A stretch of DNA of 64,000 bases from Lojkania enalia (taxonomy: Eukaryota > Ascomycota > Dothideomycetes > Pleosporales), in the NCBI GenBank assembly GCA_010094045.1, contig ML986627.1, forward strand, positions 117,186-181,185. The letters are read 5' to 3'. Positions 11,041-22,008 of the stretch are shown one piece after another. Under the pieces are notes generated by a model. It was given only the letters and a program-made list of their open reading frames with translations. It ran no database searches and was not told the origin of the DNA. How positions within the stretch are numbered: position 1 is the stretch's first letter; every line of letters starts with the position of its first letter. The position numbers were made by a program, and so were the translations under genes.

Positions 11041-12898
11041 ATGATGACGTCCAAGTTCGATTTTATCATCGTTGGTGGTAGGTCATTTTCATTCCTTCTC
11101 ATGGCACATCTCTGACTGCGTTGTAGGAGGTACGGCTGGAAGTCTGTTGGCCAACCGCCTCTCGCATGCTCCATCACGGCCCTCTGTTCTTCTCACCGAA
11201 GCTGGAGGACATCCAGAAGGGGACTATCTTCGTGCACCATTCCATCGTTACGCAGCAGCTTTCCAGCGACCAGACTTAGACTATAACTATGAGTCAACCC
11301 CTCAAAAAGAACTGAATGGCAGAATGATCCGATACTACCGCGGCAAAGGCCTGGGTGGTAGCAGTATCATGAACTTCGCCGTGTACCTATACGGATCGAA
11401 GGAGGACTTCAACAGATGGGCTGAGCTAGTCGGAGACGACGACTGGAAGTGGGAGAACACAAAGAAGTCGTATAAGGCCATCGAGAATTTTGACTTCACA
11501 GGAGCAAGGCAATATCCGCATTTAGCGAAGCCAGACCCAGCAGAGCATGGCAAAGAGGGCAATGTCAAGATATGTCTGCCACCAGTGCTAGAGAAAGGCG
11601 TTGCTGAAGGGATGGAAGCAGTGCTTAAAAACGGCGACACCCTGAATCTAGATTTGAATTCAGGCAATCCAATTGGAGTCGGCATATTTCCGGCGACATA
11701 TGGGGAAGACGGGCGCACTACTAGCGCCACTGCGCATTTAGTCCATGCACCCGATAACCTTACGATCTGGACCGGTGCTCCTGTTCACCGCCTATTATTT
11801 AGTGGGACAAGAGTCGTTGGAATTGAAACTGCGGATGGACGAAAAGGTATGACCTATCATAGCATTCCTCATGTCGTGCTGACCAGCCCATTAGCATTAT
11901 CTGGTAAGGAAGTAATTATATCCGGAGGATCTATCGACACTCCTCGACTTCTTCTCCTGAACGGCATTGGGCCTGTAGATGAGCTGAAGGCTCTTGGAAT
12001 TCCAGTAGTCAAGAATCTACCCGGCGTCGGTAAGCAACTGCATGACCATATCTTGACATTCTTGTCTGCCGAAGTAGACGCGAATCATAACGACAAGTAT
12101 GCTTTCGAGAGCAACCAGAACATGGTCTTAGAAGCCGATGCTCTGTGGAAAAAGAACAAAACAGGGGAATATGCACTACATCATAGTACCCTCTGGGGTG
12201 GGTTCTTCAAGATTCCTGGCTTGGAGGAGTTTCCGGAGTACAAGTCATTGCCCAGAGACGTGCAGGAATATCTCTCAAGGGATACAGTGCCCGCATTTGA
12301 ATTTATTGGCAATTGCCTCTTGTTTCCACCGGGGACAGTGCTGCCTGAGGGAAGTAGTTATTTTACCGCGGTGGCCTTCTTGATGAATGCCCAATCAGAA
12401 GGAAGCGTTACTCTTCGATCTGCCAATCCGGACGACAAGCCCGTTATCGACGTCGGATACTTAACGCATCCGTACGATCGGCGGGTTATGAGGGAGTCGA
12501 TTCGGCGGACGTGGCAGAAGGCATTTGAAAACCCGGGCATGAAGAAGTATATCAAAAAGCGCATCTATGGGCCAGAGAGCTTGTCAGACGAGGATGTGGA
12601 TGCGTTCATGCGAGAGGCCACTGGGACGGTTTGGCACGCCAATGGAACGGCCATGATGGGTAAGAAGGACAACCCCCTAGCTTGCGTGGATAGCAGCTTT
12701 AGAGTGTATGGCGTCGAGGGACTCCGAGTAGCGGATCTGAGCGTCTGCCCCGTGACGACCAAGTAAGCACTCTAGCTTCTGGCTCGCACATGAAGATGCA
12801 TATGCTGACATACATTGTCTAGTAACCACACACAGTCCACGGCGTACTTGGTCGGCCAGAAGGCGGCGGAGAAGCTCATTGCAGAGTATCAGCTGTAG
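11041..12898 (+). CDS. GMC-family FAD-dependent oxidoreductase
   Basis: Glucose-methanol-choline flavoenzymes oxidise alcohols, sugars or aldehydes with FAD. Three exons (11041-11077, 11127-12762, 12823-12898) join in phase to about 582 aa, the standard length. The N-terminus holds the FAD dinucleotide-binding motif completed across intron 1 (FDFIIVGGGTAGSLLANRL), then the GMC signature region around GKGLGGSSIMNFAVYLYG. The second signature is near GGSIDTPRLLLLNGIGP. The C-terminal catalytic region has H516 in VWHANGTAMMG and H560 in NNHTQSTAY, the latter encoded by the last small exon. I see no secretion signal because the FAD motif begins by residue 6, so a cytosolic or peroxisomal enzyme is more likely than a secreted oxidase. 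The substrate is unknown. Confidence 0.9.
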
Positions 12899-13579
12899 GT
12901 GTAAAGTGGTCGTAGGTAGATGCCTTGGGTGCTGTTCGACAAGGCTCGGAGCTGGCTGGTGCCGATGGTGGGTGGCTCTTGTAGCTCGTGACGAAGATGT
13001 GGCGCAGACGGGTGTGGCGCCTTCGGTTGCCTGGCCAAAGGCCTCGCTTACCGAGTTGTGTATGTACACGGATCTTTCAGAAGACGTACCACTGCAACAA
13101 CGCTCGATACTGCATCTGCTCTCTTCAATTGCATCATCATCATCATCAAAACGCACCTCGTTGCTGCTAAACGTCGCGTCCTGTGCGTTAGTGCAAAGTC
13201 TCGGCAGCAGTGTGCAGACTTTCAAAGGCGGTGGTTGGCGCAACCAGCCTCCTCCCAGCCTCAACCAAATCTAAGTAGACCTATTTCCTCCCGTCGCTGC
13301 ATTCTCCGCGCCCGTCATCTTCTCTCGCTCCTACGTACTGCACACACTCTCACATTCTCACGTCTTGTATTTCTGTCTTTGCAATCGCTGATTTTTGCTG
13401 CGACCGCTCCAAGAAAGCCTCAATACCGGCGTTGCGGGCCAAGCGAATCACGGTCCGGCAACCCCGCAATCCTCGACTACTTGGGCGCCCCGCACCCGCA
13501 CCCGTCGCTGACGCTGGCACGAGCAACAATCGCATAGCGCGAAAGACGCTCCAAGGGCCTGCCTTTCATAGGGCTGCTG
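12899..13579. promoter_or_regulatory. Intergenic region with a short CAT repeat
   Basis: Holds the 3' end of the GMC transcript and the leader of the next gene. A five-unit CAT microsatellite lies at 13132-13146. A CT-rich leader near 13280-13400 precedes ATG 13580. The frames open on both strands here reflect balanced composition and match nothing. Confidence 0.4.
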
Positions 13580-14737
13580 ATGGCCGTCATGTGGATTCTA
13601 TTTCGACACGCTCCTGTGTCCATCGCCCTGCTCGCCGTCGCACTCGTCCCGTCGATCACCGCAAAGCCCTATCCCCCTTCCGAAGATGAGAAGCTGGCCC
13701 TACGCAACGCAACACAGCTCAAGGCCCGCGATTGCGGCGGCGGCACTGCTTGTGGCTACTACAACCAGCTTTGCTGCTACAATGGCGACTCCTGCTACAC
13801 CGACGCCAACAACCAAGCTCAGTGTGGCCCAGTGACGGCGGCGGCAACAGGCGGCTGGGTCTACTACACTTCGACCTGGGTAGAGACTAACTTCGTGACG
13901 AGGACGGCCGTCTACAGCTCCTTCGTCGGCGGGCCCGTGCCGGCTGCCCCGACGGAATCTTGTGACGGCGCGCGGTCGCCGTGCGGCTCGGGCTGTTGCG
14001 ATAGTGGATATTATTGCGCTGATTTTGCCTCCGGAACATGTCAACTGCTCGGTGGAGGAACCTCTGGCGGAATCGGTACTTTGACCCCGTCCGCGCCGCT
14101 GCGTCCTACGAGCTCGACCCTAATCATTATCACAGCCACGGGAAGTCCTACCGTCACACAGCCCTTCGAGACGCCCATCCCAACCGGCGTTAGTCCTACC
14201 CCCCTTCCAGCTGATGGTGGAGGCGGCGGCCTCAGCGGCGGAGCTATTGCTGGCATTGTCATCGGAGTTATTCTCGGCATCATCCTCTTGCTTCTTCTAT
14301 GTCTCTTCTGCTGCGCCAGGGCTCTCTTCGACACCGTCATGGCCATCTTCGGTCTTGGCAAGAAGCGACGACACACTCACGAAGAGACAACCTACATCGA
14401 GGAGCACCACCATAGTGGAGGCGGTGGACGTCGCTGGTATGGCCAGGGTCCTGCGCGCCCGTCTGGTCCTAAGAAGAGCGGCAGGCTTGGTAACATGCTG
14501 GGAATCGGCGCGGTCCTGGGTGGCCTCGCATTGGCCCTAGGACTCAAACGACGACATGACCGAAAACACGACGATAAGAGCACGACAATCTCGTCGGATT
14601 ATTACAGTGGTTACTACACAAGCTCAAGTACGGTTCCCCCACTACTTGAGAACGTTCTATTCGCTAACAATCTTCTAGGTAGCGCGAGTTCCGATGACCG
14701 ACGTACACGCCATACGCGTCACTCCTCGCGGCACTGA
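13580..14737 (+). CDS. Cysteine-rich single-pass membrane protein, function unknown
   Basis: The predicted protein has an N-terminal signal peptide (hydrophobic to about residue 28, likely cleavage near ITAKP) and two cysteine-rich clusters, roughly residues 51-83 (CGYYNQLCCYNGDSCY) and 131-155 (CGSGCCDSGYYC). A Ser/Thr/Pro-rich stalk follows, then a glycine-rich entry to one strong transmembrane helix (GAIAGIVIGVILGIILLLLL, about residues 220-245), and a basic histidine/glycine-rich cytoplasmic tail with a second hydrophobic patch. The layout resembles fungal cell-surface sensors or anchored wall proteins but no named domain is evident. A 51-nt intron with good borders (14628 GTACGG to 14678 CTAG) lies near the end. 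Because 51 is a multiple of three and contains no stop, both spliced (368 aa) and unspliced (385 aa) forms are open. Confidence 0.7.
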   Translation: MAVMWILFRHAPVSIALLAVALVPSITAKPYPPSEDEKLALRNATQLKARDCGGGTACGYYNQLCCYNGDSCYTDANNQAQCGPVTAAATGGWVYYTSTWVETNFVTRTAVYSSFVGGPVPAAPTESCDGARSPCGSGCCDSGYYCADFASGTCQLLGGGTSGGIGTLTPSAPLRPTSSTLIIITATGSPTVTQPFETPIPTGVSPTPLPADGGGGGLSGGAIAGIVIGVILGIILLLLLCLFCCARALFDTVMAIFGLGKKRRHTHEETTYIEEHHHSGGGGRRWYGQGPARPSGPKKSGRLGNMLGIGAVLGGLALALGLKRRHDRKHDDKSTTISSDYYSGYYTSSSTVPPLLENVLFANNLLGSASSDDRRTRHTRHSSRH

Positions 14738-16172
14738 TACCCTCTTATTCTTGTGTACAATATTTTCGATTCGACGTAATTATATCTTGCATTGAGTCAT
14801 TGGCGTAAGAGGTCGGTATGCATTTCGAGGTCGCGTGGTTATACTCACCACCAATAATGGATCTCTGGAGCGGCGTTTGCATGCCTCTTTTCCTTTTGGA
14901 TCACGATAGAAAATACTGCAGTCAATAGTGATGACTCGATATGGAATGGATGGAAAATACGAGAGATGGGATATGTAGATGACCGATTCTGCCCAGATAG
15001 GCCGTGAATACGAAGATTTTCGATATGAGAACATCAATTCTAGGTTTTAGCCTCTAGATAGAGTATGTTTATAATCATGCAAACATAGATACGACTACGT
15101 ACCTACCTGGGAAGGCACCTCGTGTACGTGAGTAGAGGGGTTGTGAGTTTCTTTCCGCGTATGACGAAGTTGATACAGGCTAATATAGTCATGCCTTGGA
15201 CACTCTAGACGGTTAAACGACTCAACGCTCATGTTGAATGAAAAGGCTGATGCATCCTCCCTGACTAGAGACCCTATTTCGTAGAGTATTTAGTCTTAGA
15301 TCACTGTACCTCGCCAGAAAGCATGTTCTAGACAAGCAGCGTAAAGTCCATTCACGGGACGTAATAGAGAGAGATTTGAAAGCGCCCTAAAGCATGAAAT
15401 GCTAGTCTCAAGCTTGTTTCCGACATTTACTGCTATGACCGTCGTTTGAGAACTGCTTTGCCCCGCTAGATATATGGATTACTAAGAATCTGAGAACACT
15501 CTATCCGGTATGTCGGGCTGCAAACATGGCTCGCTGTATCATAGGAATAAGTTGGCAGATGAATGGTAGGGGGTGGAGAAAACCGGGAGAAAAGATCAAG
15601 ATGATTACTGAAGGATTCGTGCAGCCCGCTTGGTAGGTTATGGAGGTTGCATATGCCAAGCCAATGTGGGATGCTTTTAGCGCGTTTCGGGGCAGCAGCT
15701 GTCCAGCACCTTCGACGGTTCAACAAGCACTCAACCCTGCATCCAGACACCTTTTTGCCTGTCGATATCCTCGAAACTATCCGCTTGATTTGATTCCTGA
15801 CACGTCACAACCGTCGATTTCCTACCTCTACGGTAGCACGAACGCCTATCAACGAAGACCGTCTTCAACTCGCTCCGTTTCTTTACTTGCCACACTTTAT
15901 CGCTTCCTGTAAGGGTCGGCAAGCTGGGGAAGAGAAGGTTTTCCGGTGAGGACCTTGGGAGTCCATTAAAGAAAGCTATGCCGGTAAGTATAAGCGCGGT
16001 AATTGCCCCGTAACCGTAGGCAGACACCGACGATTCACGATCGAGGCTGTGTATTTATAAACGCCCGCAGACGGCCCATGGCTGCCGTAGCCTCCTAAAA
16101 ATCACTGTCTACACGCTCACGACACACGGCGATCCTTAATCTTGTACCTTGCTAACACTCGGAAAGGACAAC
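14738..16172. other. Intergenic DNA before UBA1, no gene seen
   Basis: About 1.4 kb of moderately AT-rich DNA with short frames on both strands that match nothing. The final 200 nt should contain the promoter of the E1 gene. Confidence 0.4.
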
Positions 16173-19100
16173 ATGCAGGTCGATAGCCCTGCTGCTGCCG
16201 TTGAGCAGCTCAAGAATGCGAGCGGCGAGATCGATGAGTCTTTGTATAGCAGGCAGCTGTACGTGCTTGGCCACGAGGCCATGAAGCGAATGGGGTCCTC
16301 CGATGTCCTTGTTGCTGGTCTTCGAGGACTTGGTGTTGAAATAGCAAAGAACATCGCCCTTGCCGGTGTCAAGTCCTTGACCTTGTACGACCCTAGGCCC
16401 GCTGCCCTCGCCGATCTCTCGTCCCAATTTTTCCTCCATCCTGACGACGTCGGAAAGCCGCGAGCTAAGGTCACCGTACCACGCGTTTCCGAACTCAACC
16501 CGTACACTCCTGTGAGGGAATTCGCTGGCAACGATTTGACGTCAGATTTAAGTCAGTTGGAGCAGTTTAAGGTCGTTGTGCTCACGGATACTCCTCTGAA
16601 AGACCAGATTGTGATTGCCGACTACTGCCACGAGAAGAAGATTTTCATTGTCATCGCAGATACCTTCGGACTGTTTGGTTCGATATTCACAGATTTCGGC
16701 GATGAATTTATTGTTGTAGATCCCAACGGCGAGAATGTAACGAGCGGTATCGTCGCCGACATTGACTCAGACGGTCTAGTATCAGCGCTCGACGAGACTA
16801 GACATGGTCTGGAAGATGGAGACTGGGTCACATTCTCTGAGGTCAAGGGCATGAAAGGTCTAAATGGCTGCGAGGCGCGCCAGATTGAAGTGAAGGGACC
16901 GTACACTTTCTCCATCGGCGATGTATCTGGCCTTGGTCAATATACGGGCGGTGGGCAGTACCATCAGGTCAAGAAGCCAAAGACTCTCAAGTTCCAGCCT
17001 TTGAGCCAGCAACTGAAGAACCCCGAATTCCTCGTCTCTGATTTCGCTAAGTTTGATCGGCCACAGCAGCTACACGTTGGTATCCAGGCGCTGCATGCGT
17101 TCGCAGATAAGAATGATGGGGCGTTCCCCCGATCACACAACGACGCTGATGCGTCGGAAGTGTTCAAGCTAGCGCAAGAGATTGCTGGTCAAGGAGAAGA
17201 TAAAGTTGAGTTTGATGATAAGCTCATCAAGGAACTAAGCTACCAGGCGCGCGGTGACCTCAGCCCTATGGCCGCCTTCTTTGGCGGAATGGCAGCCCAG
17301 GAGGTTCTCAAGTCTGTGTCTGGAAAGTTCCACCCCATTGTTCAGTGGCTTTATTTCGATTCGCTCGAATCTCTTCCGGCTTTGACGACCCGGTCAGAGG
17401 AACAGTGCAAACCGATTAGCTCGCGATATGATGGCCAGATTGCAGTTTTCGGGAAGGATTACCAAGAAAAGCTGGGTAATGTCAAGGAGTTCTTGGTCGG
17501 CGCCGGTGCCATCGGCTGTGAAATGCTAAAGAACTGGGCCATGATGGGCTTGGGTGCTGGACCGAAAGGCAAGATTTGGGTTACCGATAACGATTCGATT
17601 GAAAAGAGCAACCTAAATCGGCAATTCTTATTCCGAGCTAATGATGTCGGCAGACTGAAGAGTGACTGTGCTGCTAAGGCCGTTCAGGCCATGAACCCGG
17701 ACTTGGAGGGTCATATCATTACATTGCAGGACAAAGTAGGGCCCGACACAGAGCATATTTTTAACGAGACGTTTTGGGAGGGCCTAGATGCCGTCACAAA
17801 CGCATTGGACAACGTCGAGGCACGAACCTACGTTGACCGACGATGTGTCTTCTTCCGAAAGCCGCTACTCGACTCTGGTACCTTAGGAACTAAGGGTAAC
17901 ACCCAAGTTGTCATCCCATTTATTACGGAATCTTACTCATCGTCGCAAGACCCGCCGGAGAGGTCATTTCCGATGTGCACGCTGCGAAGTTTTCCCAACA
18001 AGATTGAGCACACAATTGCCTGGGCACGAGAAATGTTCGATACTCTCTTCGTCAAGGGCCCTGAAATAGTCAATCTATACCTCACAACCCCCAACTACCT
18101 TGGTGCTACTTTGAAACAGTCCGGCAATGAGAAGCAGACTTTGGAGACGCTTCGAGACTATCTTGTAACAGAGAAGCCATTGACGTATGATGACTGTATT
18201 ATCTGGGCTCGACAGCAATTTGAAAAGAACTACAATAACGCTATCCAGCAACTCCTATACAACTTTCCCAAAGATTCCACGACCGGTTCAGGACAGCCTT
18301 TCTGGTCCGGACCTAAGCGAGCTCCAGATGCGTTGAAATTTGATCCTTCCAACCCTACTCACTTCAGTTTTGTAGAGGCCGCAGCCAATCTTCACGCATT
18401 CAACTATGGTATCAATCCTAAGGGCGTCACCAAGGAGCACTACCTCGAAGTACTCAACGATATGATCATTCCGGACTTCAGGCCCGACCCAAGCGTCAAG
18501 ATCCAAGCAAACGATTCAGATCCAGATCCAAATGCAACTGGAGCTGCTGCACTAGACGACAACGATATTCTGAATAAGTTAGCACAGTCCCTACCCAATC
18601 CTAAGTCTCTCGCTGGCTTCAAGTTAGAGCCCATAGAGTTTGAAAAGGATGATGACACCAACTACCACATTGACTTTATCACGGCGGCTAGCAATCTACG
18701 TGCTGCGAACTACAAGATTGAGCAGGCAGATCGCCACAAGACGAAGTTCATTGCAGGCAAGATTATCCCTGCAATTGCTACGACCACAGCTTTGGTTACC
18801 GGTCTTGTCAATCTCGAGTTGTACAAGATTTTAGACGGGAAGACGGACATCGAGCAGTACAAGAACGGTTTCATCAACTTAGCATTACCATTCTTCGGCT
18901 TCTCTGAGCCGATTGCTAGTCCAAAAGGCAAATATGTTGGACATGGGGGCTCAGAGGTTGCTATCGATAAGTTGTGGGATCGTTTTGAGCTGGAAGATGT
19001 TATTCTCGAGGAGTTTATCGGGCATTTCGAGAGCAAGGGCCTCAATATTCAGATGGTGAGCTCGGGCGTCAGCCTCCTATACGCATCTTTCTATCCACCG

Positions 19101-19321
19101 GCCAAGCTGAAGGATAGAATGGGCCTATCGTAAGTACCTTAAAGTCAGGATACTAGACTGATCAAGCACTAACTCTGTGCAGAATGAGCAAGCTCGTCGA
19201 GCATATATCCAAGAAACCGATTCCGGATCACCAGATGAACGTTATTTTCGAGGTCACGGCAGAGGACCAAACGGAAGAAGATGTTGAGATCCCGTACGTG
19301 ATGGTCAAACTTCAGAAGTGA
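16173..19321 (+). CDS. UBA1: Ubiquitin-activating enzyme E1
   Basis: E1 adenylates ubiquitin with ATP, captures it as a thioester and hands it to E2 enzymes, in cytosol and nucleus. Two exons (16173-19129, 19183-19321) give about 1031 aa, the usual E1 length. The N-terminal inactive adenylation half begins with [18 protein letters not shown]. The active half shows the nucleotide-binding [13 protein letters not shown] (G443-G448) and the acidic patch [18 protein letters not shown]. The catalytic cysteine is C602 in [18 protein letters not shown], close to C600 of the yeast enzyme. The C-terminal ubiquitin-fold domain, which recruits E2, ends in the second exon ([12 protein letters not shown]). 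I chose ATG 16173 (MQVDSP) because it is the first ATG in frame. It is an essential single-copy gene in most fungi, and I see no damage. Confidence 0.97.
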
Positions 19322-19700
19322 GTGAGGGGGCAGCCTTGGAGATCGAAGTTGAGGAGCTTGGCAAGGCGGCACGATGTATAGATTGGATGGCATTCGATGC
19401 ACAAATAGACATTCAATGAAATTGGCACAGACATGGACTTGATGATTGTATGCTGTGTCAGCTTGTGTTTGGAAACCTTTGACCTAAAGTCTACGGTCGC
19501 ACTCTCGATTGGACGATTGGTATACTGTTGATTCCTAGACCCCTACCAGCCCGACTCAGTCCGAGCCGGCGTCGTGAGGTGGGGCGAAATGCCAAGGCCG
19601 CCATCAGCCTATCTTAGATGGCTAGATTATCAAGCTGCCATATATATATTCCACACAACCTGGACAGCCATCACTCTTTTACACGACACACGCCAGCATC
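19322..19700. promoter_or_regulatory. Short intergenic region between UBA1 and NBP35
   Basis: A 379-nt gap between two genes on the same strand. It contains a TATATATAT stretch near 19640-19650, about 55 nt before the NBP35 ATG, which could serve as a TATA-type element. Nothing else is recognised. Confidence 0.4.
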
Positions 19701-20808
19701 ATGGCACCATTGCTGGAAGAGCCTACGCAGATTGATTTTGACGCCCCTCTCAAAGCTGCCCCCAAGCTCGTTGCACCAGAACCAGGTATCATCTGCCCCA
19801 CCATCTCTTCGATTCCTCAATTACTAACTCCACGTCTTCACAGAACACTGTCCTGGACCCGAATCGCAGCAAGCAGGGAAGGCCGATTCATGCGCGGGCT
19901 GTCCAAATCAGGCAATATGTGCCTCCGCACCGAAGGGCCCCGATCCAGACATCCCACTAGTAACAGCGCGCCTTTCCTCTGTCAAGCACAAAATCCTCGT
20001 CCTCTCCGGAAAAGGAGGTGTTGGGAAGTCAACATTTTCCACTATGCTCGCTCACGGCTTTGCGTCAAACAAGGATCATACAATAGGCTTAATGGACACA
20101 GACATCTGTGGCCCGAGCATACCCAAGATGATGGGAGTGGAAGAAGAAACAATCCACGTCACAGCAGAAGGATGGGAACCGGTGTGGGTGAATGATAATC
20201 TAGGTGTCATGAGTGTACAGTTCATGTTACCCGGACGTGACGATGCGGTGATATGGCGCGGGCCAAAGAAGAACGGATTAATTAAGAAATTTTTGATGGA
20301 TGTTACGTGGGGAGAGCTAGACTTCCTCATCGTGGATACGCCACCAGGGACGAGCGACGAACATCTGTCCGTCAACTCATTCTTGAAGGCTTCGGGTGTC
20401 GATGGAGCGGTGCTTGTTTCGACACCGCAGGAGGTCTCACTGCTTGATGTGCGAAAGGAGATTGATTTTTGTCGCAAGGCGGGGATAAAGATATTAGGGA
20501 TTGTGGAAAACATGTCTGGTTTTGTGTGCCCGGGGTGCAAGCACGAGTCCCAGATTTTCCGAGCGTCAACGGGTGGTGCGAAGAGGCTTGCGCAGGACGA
20601 GAAAATACCATATCTAGGCGCCGTTCCCCTAGATCCAAGAATAGGGATGGCGTGCGACTACGGGGAGTCGTTTTTGGATGCGTATCCGGATTCGCCAGCG
20701 TGCACAGCGATACGGAATGTTGTAAGGAGAGCGGCCGAGGAGATGAGCTTGCCCAAAGGGGAGGTGTTGCCAGAGTCGGACTGTGCGGCAAGAGGAATAA
20801 ACCGATGA
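19701..20808 (+). CDS. NBP35: Cytosolic Fe-S cluster assembly factor NBP35 (P-loop NTPase)
   Basis: NBP35, with CFD1, forms the scaffold on which cytosolic and nuclear 4Fe-4S clusters are built. Exons 19701-19785 and 19844-20808 join in phase to 349 aa. The N-terminal ferredoxin-like motif that separates NBP35 from CFD1 is complete: C31, C45, C48 and C54 (Cx13Cx2Cx5C). The deviant Walker A is [10 protein letters not shown] at residues 83-92. The Mrp-family core follows ([31 protein letters not shown]), then the bridging-cluster pair C257-x2-C260 ([10 protein letters not shown]). All ligands and the nucleotide site are present, so the gene looks functional. The intron falls just before the Cys motif, so unspliced RNA would not encode it. 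Confidence 0.95.
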
Positions 20809-22008
20809 AGACCTTGATATCCGTAGGGCGAAGACGTGCATCTTCGGATTTTAGAGGGGTTTATCCGATTTGAAAGCCAGATGACTGCATACTCGGAGTG
20901 TGAAGCACTTGCATTGCTAGGCGTTCCGAATGGACATGAATTATCTCCCACTCAAGCTTGTTCCTTTTTGGTTGGTTACTTGGTCATATACTATTACCCG
21001 TGGGTAGGACGTTGCAAATCAGCTAGCTCACTTAAAAGAATAATGTCAGCATTCCGAGTTCATCAATCCACCGCTCATAAGTGGTGCCTCTCATTCTGGT
21101 TGAGGGGGCCTCACTTATCCCTGTTGTTTCCCCGCGCTTGATGGACCGTTATACTAGAGCTAAGTCTAGTGAAGGGGCGGAGTCTGCACTACTACTGTAC
21201 AATGGATGCACCGTACATTTACCCTGTGTAACTCGACCGGGGCACCGCCACACTCGTCGTCATCCCTTGTGGCAGCCCGATGCACCGCCACGACAAGTGG
21301 GGCCCCGAACACATGAAACGGATGCGGGAAGCTTGGGCCATTGTTTGATGAGGATGCATGCTGGGGCCGAAACGCTCGCCTCCGAACTGCTCGTGAACGT
21401 CGCAAAGCACCATTATCCGGTGACTGACATGCAAGCTTACGGCAGAACTGTGTTTCAACGCTTCTCAAAACCTGCTTTCTGGCAATGGTAGGTATGTACT
21501 GTCAAGGCCGGGGAGGCTATCCTAGATGTCATAGCCCGGCTAGCGGCTAGCTTAGCGGCTTGGCGTGAATGCTCTCGACGCGCCCTCCAGGGCTGACGCT
21601 GCAGCTCCTCGCAAGCAACCAAGCAAGCAACCACATCACTACTGTACTACCACCCACCCTCGCATCGCACCGGGGTTCGTCGCTCCTTACTACTGCGCTG
21701 TTAACGCGCCCATATATCGTCCCATTTTGTTTTCCTCATCCTACAGTGTGTACGATTGCTGCGCCCTAGAAGCGCACTTTCAGCTCCCGCCACAACATTG
21801 CCAGCCCGGCACGAGCACGAGAACCATTTAGCGTTACGTAGATATTTGTGGGAGAAGCAGGCTTAGGTACTTGAACAACCTTCTTACTTCTACTTATATA
21901 CTATGCTCATCTAGTCTTGCGCAATAGCTCGAAGCATTCCTACCACCACACAACTTTACCTGTCTTCCAGACTCTCTCTGCCTACCCCCAGCAGACATAG
22001 CTGCGACA
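20809..22008. promoter_or_regulatory. Intergenic region upstream of the PhoD-like gene
   Basis: About 1.2 kb with no supported gene. The frames open here are not protein-like. The region contains short direct repeats such as GGCTAGC/CGGCTAG near 21535-21560 and AAGCAACCAAGCAAGCAACC near 21613-21632, and a CT-rich leader before ATG 22009. Confidence 0.4.

Noticed and set aside
5548..12898. Secondary-metabolite gene cluster
   Set aside because: No polyketide synthase, peptide synthetase, terpene cyclase or prenyltransferase is present in the window, so tailoring-type enzymes alone do not justify the call.
12677..13264. 195-codon minus-strand open frame overlapping the end of the GMC gene
   Set aside because: It is antisense to the last exons of a certain gene, has no family resemblance and is explained by GC-balanced composition.
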